From: an uncultured Oscillospiraceae bacterium
Lineage (GTDB): Bacteria > Bacillota > Clostridia > Oscillospirales > Ruminococcaceae
Length of the DNA: 43,446 bases
Direction: 5' to 3'
Assembly: GCA_910579125.1 (NCBI GenBank)
Contig: CAJTTH010000013.1
Location: forward strand, 1 to 43,446
The position numbers were made by a program, and so were the translations under genes. Within the stretch, counting starts at the first letter, position 1, and every line of letters begins with the position of its first letter. The notes beneath the pieces are model-generated. The model did not search any database and was not told where the DNA came from. It was given only the letters and a program-made list of their open reading frames with translations. Below are positions 22,904-30,188 of the stretch, in pieces.

Positions 22904-23947
22904 ATGGCAAAGCTGCCGCCTAAAAAACCTGAGGGAAACTCGCAGGAATGGCTTAATACGTACGCGGATATGGTTACGCTGCTGCTTACGTTCTTTGTTA
23001 TGCTGTTCGCATGCTCAAATCTTGATGAAACTAAAATACAATATTTCGTTCAGGCGTTCCAGATGCGCGGAAAGGTCATAAACACGGTCGTTGACAAGCC
23101 TAACGACAATGACACCGACAGCGACGGCGGAAACGAGGACGATCTTAATCCCGGCGGCGGCGATGGCGAAATGCCGCAGAGCTACGCCGAACTTTATCAG
23201 TACTTCGCCGAGTATATTGAAAACAACAATCTTTCGGACAATATTTCGGTTCAGGACAGCGCGGCGTATTTTACGATCCGCTTTAATTCGCAGGTGTTCT
23301 TTGATGGCGACAGCTATGTGTTGAAGCCCGAGGGAAGAAAAATCATAAATGATATCTGCCCCGCGTTGCATGCAATGAACGATCATATAAGAACACTTAC
23401 GGTGACCGGTCACACCTCGGCGGGAACTTCCGCGGTCAGCGACTGGTCGCTGTCCTCGCAGAGAGCAGCGAGCGTACTCAACTACATGGACATCAACATA
23501 GGCGGCGAAGCGTATTCGGTAGGCTATGAGGTTCTTCCTCAAAGTAAGTACCGCGCCGAAGGCTACGGCAACACGTCTCCGCTCTATTCGAATGATGATC
23601 CGGAGAGTTTGCAGAAAAACCGCCGTGTTGAGATGCGGCTGCTGAAAGAGGATCTGGATGAGACGGATCCCAAGGTGCTTATGGATATGCTTAACCATGA
23701 CTATCACTTGGGAGCAACTCCTTTTGATGTTAACGCAAAGCCGAACCCCGATTATGAAAATTTGCCGGAGGGTTCTGTTGATAAGATCATCGGCTTTATT
23801 AACGATAAGTACAACGGCGGCGGATCAACACAGAACGGTGTAATGGGTCCCGGCGCGGTTGACGGAGATCGGTTTATCGCCTCGACCGAAAGCGGAGGAG
23901 GTACGGACAGCGGCGCCGAGGAAAACGGCGGAGATAAGTCCGAATAA
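22904..23947 (+). CDS. motB: Flagellar stator protein MotB
   Basis: MotB anchors the stator to peptidoglycan and carries the ion-binding Asp. The 347-aa protein has a single membrane helix with the key Asp22 in TYADMVTLLLTFFVMLFACS. A Asp/Gly/Asn-rich linker follows (about 65-95), then an OmpA-like peptidoglycan-binding domain (about 110-250, with TVTGHTSAGTSA and DWSLSSQRAASVLNYM). The approximately 100-residue Gly/Asn/Ser-rich C-terminal tail is longer than usual. GAAAGGAG precedes the ATG. The gene has its own upstream promoter, unlike most motB genes. Confidence 0.96.
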   Translation: MAKLPPKKPEGNSQEWLNTYADMVTLLLTFFVMLFACSNLDETKIQYFVQAFQMRGKVINTVVDKPNDNDTDSDGGNEDDLNPGGGDGEMPQSYAELYQYFAEYIENNNLSDNISVQDSAAYFTIRFNSQVFFDGDSYVLKPEGRKIINDICPALHAMNDHIRTLTVTGHTSAGTSAVSDWSLSSQRAASVLNYMDINIGGEAYSVGYEVLPQSKYRAEGYGNTSPLYSNDDPESLQKNRRVEMRLLKEDLDETDPKVLMDMLNHDYHLGATPFDVNAKPNPDYENLPEGSVDKIIGFINDKYNGGGSTQNGVMGPGAVDGDRFIASTESGGGTDSGAEENGGDKSE

Positions 23948-23969
23948 AATTTACGCAGAGGTGATATAG

Positions 23970-24959
23970 TTGGCTGACGTATTAACACAGGCGCAGATAG
24001 ACGAGATGCTGAAAAGCGTCGCAATGGGCGCTGAGCCTTTGGTTACGAAAACTGAGGAGGCGCAGGTCAAGGAATACGATTTCCGTGCTCCCAAGAAGTT
24101 CACCAAAGAGCAAATTAAAATTCTTGAGAGTATTTTCGAGAACTACGCGCGATTGCTTTCTTCATATCTCACGGGTAAGTTGAGACTATACTGCCGTGTT
24201 AGCCTGTTGAATATTGAGGAGCAGCGATACAATGAATTTAACAATGCTCTGCCCGATTATGTAATAATGGGTATGGTCGATCTCGGTATCAAGAACGATG
24301 AGATCAGCGAGACGGATGTTATCGTTCAGGTTTCCAATCCGGTTACATATACCATGATCGACAGACTGCTGGGCGGCAAAGGTGAATACACTGATGTTAC
24401 GCGTGATTTCACCGAGATCGAAATAACGATAATGACGGATATTATGCGGTCGTTCGCGGATCTTCTCAAAGAGCCGTGGCTGACGCACATAGATCTTGAG
24501 CCGAGACTCATCGGAATTGAAACTAACTCCAGAGTCGTTCAGACGATCGGTCACGAAGACACGGTAATCATCGTTGCCCTTGAGGTTGAGATAAATAGTC
24601 AAAAATCTATAGTTTCCGTTTGCATTCCGGCGATAAATCTTGATGAGATAATGGGCAAGTTTATTCCGAGATACTCGGGATCGCGCAGAAAGACCGATGC
24701 CGCGCGAGAGGCGGAGCGTCGGGACAGCATAATGACGGGTATCAGCACGACGGATCTTATCGTTAAGGCGGTTCTCGGAGAGATCAATCTGGATATGTAC
24801 GAGGTGCTCACGCTGCAGGTCAACGATGTTATCCCGCTTGACAAGAAGATCAGCGAAAACATCATGGTTAAGGTTGGTGAAAGGAACTGGTGTGACGGCA
24901 AGCTCGGAACATACAATAATAAAAAAGCAGTTATGATTGAAAATTTTATAGAGAATTGA
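23970..24959 (+). CDS. fliM: Flagellar motor switch protein FliM
   Basis: FliM forms the middle of the C ring and receives CheY-P. The 329-aa protein has the N-terminal CheY-binding peptide (LTQAQIDEMLKS), the YDFRAPKKFTKEQIKILESIFENYAR segment, a CheC-like middle domain with NPVTYTMIDRLLGG and IPAINLDEIMGKF, and a C-terminal SpoA/FliN-like domain (INLDMYEVLTLQVNDVIPLDKKISE). The start is TTG at 23970 after AGAGGTGAT. Only 22 bases separate it from motB; no fliL lies between them. Confidence 0.97.
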   Translation: MADVLTQAQIDEMLKSVAMGAEPLVTKTEEAQVKEYDFRAPKKFTKEQIKILESIFENYARLLSSYLTGKLRLYCRVSLLNIEEQRYNEFNNALPDYVIMGMVDLGIKNDEISETDVIVQVSNPVTYTMIDRLLGGKGEYTDVTRDFTEIEITIMTDIMRSFADLLKEPWLTHIDLEPRLIGIETNSRVVQTIGHEDTVIIVALEVEINSQKSIVSVCIPAINLDEIMGKFIPRYSGSRRKTDAAREAERRDSIMTGISTTDLIVKAVLGEINLDMYEVLTLQVNDVIPLDKKISENIMVKVGERNWCDGKLGTYNNKKAVMIENFIEN

Positions 24960-24972
24960 GGTATAGTTACTG

Positions 24973-26139
24973 ATGGCTAATGGAAATGACGAGAACATTG
25001 AGTTTAACTCGTATGAAATTGACGCAGTCGGCGAGATCCTTAATATAAGCATGGGTTCGGCGGCAACGGCAGTTTCAGAGCTTCTTAATGCAAAGGTTTG
25101 GATAACCACCCCTAAGGTCAATGTAGTCAATGTCGGCGATCTGAACTACGACAATCTTGAACCGGCGATATGCGTAAAGATCGTCTATGTGGAAGGCATT
25201 ACCGGTCTGAACATGATGGTTCTCAAGCAGAATGACGTTCAGCTTATTTTAAATCAGCTGTTGGGCAATCCCTTGGTAATTGACCCCGATTTTGAGTTTG
25301 ATGAGATGAGCATAAGCGCTGTCAGCGAGATCATGAACCAGATGATGGGCGCGTCGGCTACCGCGCTTTCCGACTTACTCGGAATGACTGTTGATATATC
25401 CGTTCCGACTCCCTACATTATCGAAAAGGCAAGTTTCGGTGACCTATGCGAAATGGATGCGAGCGAGACGGTGGTTGCAGTCACGTTTAATCTGACGATT
25501 GACGGCGTTATGGAAAGTGAGTTTATGTCGGTATTATCGCTGCCGTTGGCTAAAACGCTTTCCAGCAAGATGATTGAGAAATTCCAGGTTGCTGAAGAGG
25601 AACAGGCTGCAGCGGCACCTGTGCCGACACCTGCTCCCGCACCCACAGCGGCTCCCGCACCTGCACCCGTGCAGGCGATGCCTCAGATGCCGCAGATGCC
25701 TATGGGCGAAATACCGCAGCAGCCTATGTATCAAATGCCGCCTCAGGGAGGATATGGTTATCCTAACCAATACGCGGCATACGGAGCTTATCCTCCGCCT
25801 CCTCCCCCCGTTAATATCCAGAATGCGCAGCTTCACCAGTTCGACGCAATGGATTTCGGTATTCCCGCAGATCAGAAGGACAACCTTAAACTTTTGATGG
25901 GCGTTCCTCTTGAGATAAGCGTGGAGATTGGCACAGCGAAGCGCAAGGTAAAGGATATACTTGAGTTTACACAGGGTACGATAATCGAGCTTGAACGTCA
26001 GGCAGGCGCTCCTGTTGACATTGTGGTAAACGGAAATCTTATCGCCCGCGGAGACGTCGTTGTTATCGACGACAACTTCGCTGTAAGAATTACAGAAATT
26101 GTCAAGTCGAAGTTTATGGACAGCCTTGGCAAGGAATAA
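24973..26139 (+). CDS. fliY: Motor switch phosphatase FliY (FliN-type)
   Basis: FliY combines a CheC-like CheY-P phosphatase domain with a FliN C-ring domain. In the 388-aa protein both phosphatase-helix motifs are intact (EIDAVGEILNISMGSAATA near 16, and AVSEIMNQMMGASATALSDLL near 117, each with the Glu...Asn pair). Residues ~209-286 form a Pro/Ala/Met/Gln/Tyr-rich linker. The FliN domain follows (LLMGVPLEISVEIGTAKRKV and NGNLIARGDVVVIDDNFAVRI). It starts 13 bases after fliM. A constitutive CheY-P sink at the switch is inferred from family knowledge. Confidence 0.96.
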   Translation: MANGNDENIEFNSYEIDAVGEILNISMGSAATAVSELLNAKVWITTPKVNVVNVGDLNYDNLEPAICVKIVYVEGITGLNMMVLKQNDVQLILNQLLGNPLVIDPDFEFDEMSISAVSEIMNQMMGASATALSDLLGMTVDISVPTPYIIEKASFGDLCEMDASETVVAVTFNLTIDGVMESEFMSVLSLPLAKTLSSKMIEKFQVAEEEQAAAAPVPTPAPAPTAAPAPAPVQAMPQMPQMPMGEIPQQPMYQMPPQGGYGYPNQYAAYGAYPPPPPPVNIQNAQLHQFDAMDFGIPADQKDNLKLLMGVPLEISVEIGTAKRKVKDILEFTQGTIIELERQAGAPVDIVVNGNLIARGDVVVIDDNFAVRITEIVKSKFMDSLGKE

Positions 26140-26183
26140 AATAAATTATAAACCCTTAAATAATTTATCAAGGAGAGAAGATA

Positions 26184-26546
26184 ATGGACAAGAAGATTTT
26201 ACTGGTGGACGATGCGGCTTTCATGAGAATGCTTATCAAGGATACTTTGACCAAGAACGGCTATACTAATATCCTTGAGGCTGCCGACGGCGCTATTGCA
26301 TGCGAGATCTACGCTGCCGAGAAGCCTGATCTCGTTATCATGGATATTACCATGCCTAATAAGACAGGTATTGACGCGTTGAAGGACATAAAGGCAGGCG
26401 ACCCTATGGCTAAAGTAGTTATGTGCTCCGCAATGGGTCAGGAGGCAATGGTTGTCGAGGCTATAAAGCTCGGCGCTCTGGACTTTATTGTAAAGCCTTT
26501 CAAGGCTGACAGAATTCTCCAGACTGTAAAAAAGGTACTCGGCTGA
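26184..26546 (+). CDS. cheY: Chemotaxis response regulator CheY
   Basis: CheY is a single-domain receiver whose phosphorylated form binds the motor switch. The 120-aa protein has the acid pair Asp9/Asp10 (LLVDDAAFMR), the phosphorylated Asp54 (VIMDITMPNKTG), Ser82 (CSAMGQ) and Lys104 (VKPFK). It sits next to its targets FliM and FliY. CheA is not in the window, so the kinase must be encoded elsewhere. Confidence 0.97.
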   Translation: MDKKILLVDDAAFMRMLIKDTLTKNGYTNILEAADGAIACEIYAAEKPDLVIMDITMPNKTGIDALKDIKAGDPMAKVVMCSAMGQEAMVVEAIKLGALDFIVKPFKADRILQTVKKVLG

Positions 26547-26562
26547 TTTCTGCATATTACAC

Positions 26563-26637
26563 AGGCGGGGAAATTTACCCGCCTTTTGGCGTTTTTTTCG
26601 GACGGTTTGGGAAATTTCGGTTATATGCCGACCGAAA
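26563..26637 (+). terminator. Hairpins between cheY and fliO
   Basis: The 123-base gap after cheY holds a GC-rich stem (26563-26569 with 26578-26584) followed by TTTT, GGC and seven T, a reasonable intrinsic terminator. A second perfect 7-bp hairpin lies at 26615-26637. No promoter is visible before fliO, so read-through is needed for the export-gate genes; a partial terminator lowering their dose is plausible. Confidence 0.55.
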
Positions 26638-26669
26638 AATCGTGTGAGAGACGTTAAGGAGGCGTAGGT

Positions 26670-27002
26670 TTGGAATATTTTCAAATGATAATGGCGCTTA
26701 TTGGCGTTCTGGCGCTTGTATTTGTGCTGTTCTGGATAATGAAAAAGTTCAACGCCCGCGTTTCCGTGTACGACAGCAAGAATATGAAAATTCTGGAGCG
26801 CATAAATCTCGGTCCCGACAAAATGATGCTGTTGGTGAGCGTTTGCGGGAAGTGTATGGTGTTGGGCGTAACGTCAAGCCATACCGAGAAGATATGCGAT
26901 CTCGAGCAGACCGAAGACGAACTGACCGCGGCGGCCGGTGAAATTCCGTCGTTCAAGGAGAGCTTCAAGACGGTGCTGGACAATATGAAACGGAAAAAAT
27001 AA
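26670..27002 (+). CDS. fliO: Flagellar biosynthesis protein FliO
   Basis: FliO helps assemble the FliP ring of the export gate. The 110-aa protein has one N-terminal membrane helix (residues 5-24) and a short cytoplasmic domain with the family pattern NMKILERINLGPDKMMLLVSVCGKCMVLGVT. The start is TTG at 26670, with AGGAGG eight bases upstream. Its place directly before fliP supports the call. Confidence 0.88.
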   Translation: MEYFQMIMALIGVLALVFVLFWIMKKFNARVSVYDSKNMKILERINLGPDKMMLLVSVCGKCMVLGVTSSHTEKICDLEQTEDELTAAAGEIPSFKESFKTVLDNMKRKK

Positions 27003-27016
27003 CGGAGGTAGAGTTT

Positions 27017-27967
27017 TTGATAAAGCGTTTATTTGAAACGGATAAAAAGCTCGTGCTGAAGTTTGCCGTTTCGCTTTTTTTGACAATACTTTTTGCGTTT
27101 GTTTTTGCGGGCGCAACATCATACGCGGCGGCAAACTCCGATACATCGACAAGCGTTTCCGAGAGTAATTCCGGCAGCGCCGACTCGGGCAACTCGGATA
27201 CGTCGGGTTCGGGTGACTCAGAAAGCAAACCGCAGGCGGGGGAGTATCTGGATAATTCAGACCAAAGCGTGGGCAGCGATCCCGGATCGTCGTTATTGCA
27301 GCAGATAGTCGGCGTGGACGCGTCGCAACCGTTAGAGATCATCATTCTGCTGACACTGATAGCGCTTTTGCCGTCAATGCTCATTATGATGACGTGTTTT
27401 GCGCGTATAGTCATCGTTCTGGGTTTTCTGCGCAGCGCGATGCAGACGCAGAACACTCCGCCGAATATGGTGCTGACGGGTTTGGCGCTGTTTTTGACTA
27501 TATTCATTATGGCACCTGTTTTCGGCGAGATAAACGAGATCGCTTATCAGCCTTATGCCAACGAGGAGATCACGACGCAAGAGGCTCTGGAGCGCGCTTC
27601 AGTGCCGCTGAAGAAGTTTATGCTCGCGCAGACGACAAACGACGATCTTCAGTTTTTCGTTGATCTATCCAAAACGGAAGTTCCCGAGGGCGGAATGACG
27701 GACGAATACAAGGAAAATGAATTGTCGCTGACTGTCATAATCCCGTCGTTTATGATAGGAGAGCTGAAAAGGGCTTTTCAGATGGGCTTTATGATCTTTC
27801 TGCCGTTTTTGATAATTGACATCGTTGTCGGTTCGACGCTTATGTCGATGGGTATGATGATGCTGCCGCCCGCGATGATATCAATGCCGTTCAAGATACT
27901 GGTGTTCGTGCTGGCGGACGGCTGGAATCTGATGATAGGATCGATAGTTACAAGCTATAATTTGTAG
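27017..27967 (+). CDS. fliP: Flagellar export gate protein FliP
   Basis: FliP forms the central pore of the export gate. The 316-aa protein is longer than the ~250-aa family norm. It has a signal-peptide-like helix (about 15-38, ending ATSYAAA), followed by a Ser/Gly/Asp/Glu-rich stretch of about 50 residues. The core begins near 95 with LPSMLIMMTCFARIVIVLGFLR and continues with NMVLTGLALFLTIFIMAPV and IPSFMIGELKRAFQMGF. It ends with DIVVGSTLMSMGMMMLPP. The start is TTG after GGAGG. Confidence 0.96.
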   Translation: MIKRLFETDKKLVLKFAVSLFLTILFAFVFAGATSYAAANSDTSTSVSESNSGSADSGNSDTSGSGDSESKPQAGEYLDNSDQSVGSDPGSSLLQQIVGVDASQPLEIIILLTLIALLPSMLIMMTCFARIVIVLGFLRSAMQTQNTPPNMVLTGLALFLTIFIMAPVFGEINEIAYQPYANEEITTQEALERASVPLKKFMLAQTTNDDLQFFVDLSKTEVPEGGMTDEYKENELSLTVIIPSFMIGELKRAFQMGFMIFLPFLIIDIVVGSTLMSMGMMMLPPAMISMPFKILVFVLADGWNLMIGSIVTSYNL

Positions 27968-27988
27968 CGTGGCTGAGAGGATTTTGCT

Positions 27989-28261
27989 ATGACACAGGAT
28001 ACCGTAATGGAGATAATTCACGAGGCAATAATGCTGGCGTTCAAGCTGGCGCTGCCTGTGCTGCTTGTGGCAATGATAGTGGGTCTTGTTATCGCCATTT
28101 TACAGGCAGCGACGCAGATCCACGAGCAGACGATTTCTTTCGCGCCGAAAGCGGTCGCGGTGGGGCTTACGCTTTTTTTCCTCGCGCCATGGATGACTAA
28201 CGAATGCATTGATTTCGTCAATTTCATCTTTGAGAAGATGGCGCAGACCCCGATAACATAG
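27989..28261 (+). CDS. fliQ: Flagellar export gate protein FliQ
   Basis: FliQ is a 90-aa, two-helix subunit wrapped around the FliP/FliR core. The sequence has the family signature in the first helix (ALPVLLVAMIVGLVIAILQAATQIHEQTISFAPK) and a second hydrophobic helix near 50-70. GAGG lies before the ATG. It ends ten bases before fliR. Confidence 0.96.
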   Translation: MTQDTVMEIIHEAIMLAFKLALPVLLVAMIVGLVIAILQAATQIHEQTISFAPKAVAVGLTLFFLAPWMTNECIDFVNFIFEKMAQTPIT

Positions 28262-28271
28262 AGGTCGAGCC

Positions 28272-29051
28272 GTGTCGGAAGTATGGACGATAATTGAGAC
28301 GAATTTTATCGTTTTGATAATGGTGCTCATGCGCGTGACGGGTATCTTTACCTTTAACCCCATATTCTCGCGGAGAGGAGTTCCAAACGCGATAAAGGTC
28401 GGCGCGTCGCTTCTGCTGGCTGTCGTTATGACGGCTGCGGGAGATTTTGATTACACCATGCCTGCGGGATTGTTCCCGTTTGTGTTTGATATGGCGAAGG
28501 AGCTGCTTATCGGCGCAATACTGGGTTTTTTTGTAAACCTTATGCTCCAGGTTTTCTCAATGGCGGGCGAGGTAACGGATATGCAGCTTGGTTTGTCAAT
28601 GGCGAAAAGCTACGATCCGACTTTCGGAAACGCGGGCTTGAGCACGCAATATTACAGCTACTGGTTCATGCTGTATTTCTTTGCGGTCGGCGGACACTTG
28701 AGTTACATTCGGTTGTTCTCAATTTCCTACGAAAGTATTCCTATGGGGTACACGAGTTTCAATATAAATATTCTGTACGTTCTGGTGCGTTATTTTCAAA
28801 CGGTGCTTACGCTCGGCTTGAAACTCGCGATGCCTGTTATAGCCGCTTCGCTGATAACCGAGTTCTGCATTGGCGTGTTGATGAAGGCTGTTCCGACTAT
28901 TCACGTTTTCGTGCTGAATATTCAGATTAAAATGCTTGTGGGCTTTGTCGTTCTGGCGGCAAGCTGCGGCATTGTCAGCGAGTTCATGGATAAAATAATG
29001 GGCATTATGTTTGGCAGACTGAACGAAATTATTGAGGGTTGGATAGTTTAG
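28272..29051 (+). CDS. fliR: Flagellar export gate protein FliR
   Basis: FliR completes the FliP5-FliQ4-FliR1 gate. The 259-aa, mostly hydrophobic protein has about six membrane segments and the family pattern (LMRVTGIFTFNPIFSRRGVPNAIKVG, then KELLIGAILGFFVNLMLQVFSMAGE and GLSMAKSYDP). The start is GTG at 28272, seven bases after a GAGG ribosome site. Confidence 0.96.
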   Translation: MSEVWTIIETNFIVLIMVLMRVTGIFTFNPIFSRRGVPNAIKVGASLLLAVVMTAAGDFDYTMPAGLFPFVFDMAKELLIGAILGFFVNLMLQVFSMAGEVTDMQLGLSMAKSYDPTFGNAGLSTQYYSYWFMLYFFAVGGHLSYIRLFSISYESIPMGYTSFNINILYVLVRYFQTVLTLGLKLAMPVIAASLITEFCIGVLMKAVPTIHVFVLNIQIKMLVGFVVLAASCGIVSEFMDKIMGIMFGRLNEIIEGWIV

Positions 29052-29097
29052 ACAAATAGTTAGCCTTGATATATAGCCGTGAAAAGGAGTGGTGGAT

Positions 29098-30162
29098 TTG
29101 GCAGGCGAAGAAAAAACCGAAAAAGCCACCCCGAAAAAGCGGCGGGATCAGCGGAAAGAGGGTAACGTACTCCAGTCAAAGGAGATAGTTACCGCAGCGT
29201 CGGTGCTCGGAATATTTGCTTCCGTGCGGCTGCTGGCGGGGTTTATTGTAAAAAATCTGCTTTCGTTCAGTACGCTTATCTATGAGGACAGCGCGACCTA
29301 CGACATAAACGCGGAGAGCTTTATGCCGCTCATAATACGAATGGTAACGCTGGTCGTTATGGTCGTCGGGCCGGTTTGCGCTGTCGCGATGCTTCTGGGA
29401 ATTATTCCGACTGTTGCACAGACGCGCGGATTGTTCACGATGAAAGCGCTGAAGCCCAAATTTTCGAGGCTCAATCCGTTGGAGGGCATAAAAAAGCTGT
29501 TTTCAATGCAGGCGATAGTCGGCATTCTGAAGGGGCTTATTGAGGTCATCGTTATCGCGTATCTTATTTACAGCGAGATATCCGACCGTATGCCCATAAT
29601 TTTGTCGCTTGTGGATACGGGTATCATGCAGGGATTGGCTTATATAGGGCTGTCCATTTTTGACATGGTAATGTTGATATGTATTTTGCTGGTGTTTGTT
29701 GCCGCGGGTGACTTTCTGTTCCAGTGGTGGCAGTTTGAGAAAAAGCTCAAAATGTCAAAACAGGAGATCAAGGAAGAGTTCAAGCAAATGGAGGGAGACC
29801 CGCAGGTCAAGTCCAAGATCAAGCAAAGGCAGCAGCAGATGGCGCAAAGCCGTATGATGCAGGAGGTTCCCTCCGCGGACGTTATCGTTCGTAACCCTAC
29901 GCACTTCGCAGTCGCGCTGCGGTACGATCAGGACAAGAACCGCGCGCCTGAGGTCATAGCCAAGGGCAAGGACTATCTGGCGATGAAGATCGTGGAGATC
30001 GCCGAAAAGAACGATGTAATGTGCATCGAAGACCCGCCGCTCGCGAGAACGCTGTACGCGGAGGTCGACATCGGACGGGAAATTCCGATCGAATTATACA
30101 ACGCGGTCGCGGAAATTCTTACGACCGTTTACCGCGAAAAAAATAAGAGTTTACATGCATAA
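29098..30162 (+). CDS. flhB: Flagellar export switch protein FlhB
   Basis: FlhB sets export substrate specificity. It opens EEKTEKATPKKRRDQRKEGNVLQSKE, the family signature, and has four membrane segments (about 35-55, 80-105, 135-160, 180-205). A basic linker follows, then the cytoplasmic domain with the autocleavage motif NPTH (Asn266-Pro267) inside VIVRNPTHFAVAL. I choose TTG at 29098 (354 aa), eight bases after AGGAG; GTG at 29089 would put the ribosome site inside the gene. Confidence 0.97.
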   Translation: MAGEEKTEKATPKKRRDQRKEGNVLQSKEIVTAASVLGIFASVRLLAGFIVKNLLSFSTLIYEDSATYDINAESFMPLIIRMVTLVVMVVGPVCAVAMLLGIIPTVAQTRGLFTMKALKPKFSRLNPLEGIKKLFSMQAIVGILKGLIEVIVIAYLIYSEISDRMPIILSLVDTGIMQGLAYIGLSIFDMVMLICILLVFVAAGDFLFQWWQFEKKLKMSKQEIKEEFKQMEGDPQVKSKIKQRQQQMAQSRMMQEVPSADVIVRNPTHFAVALRYDQDKNRAPEVIAKGKDYLAMKIVEIAEKNDVMCIEDPPLARTLYAEVDIGREIPIELYNAVAEILTTVYREKNKSLHA

Positions 30163-30188
30163 AATAACAAAAGAAAGGGCGTGAGAAT

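Noticed and set aside
25600..25830. Pro/Met/Gln-rich repeats in fliY as a separate element
   Set aside because: It is the flexible linker between the CheC-like and FliN domains, a common low-complexity feature of FliY proteins.
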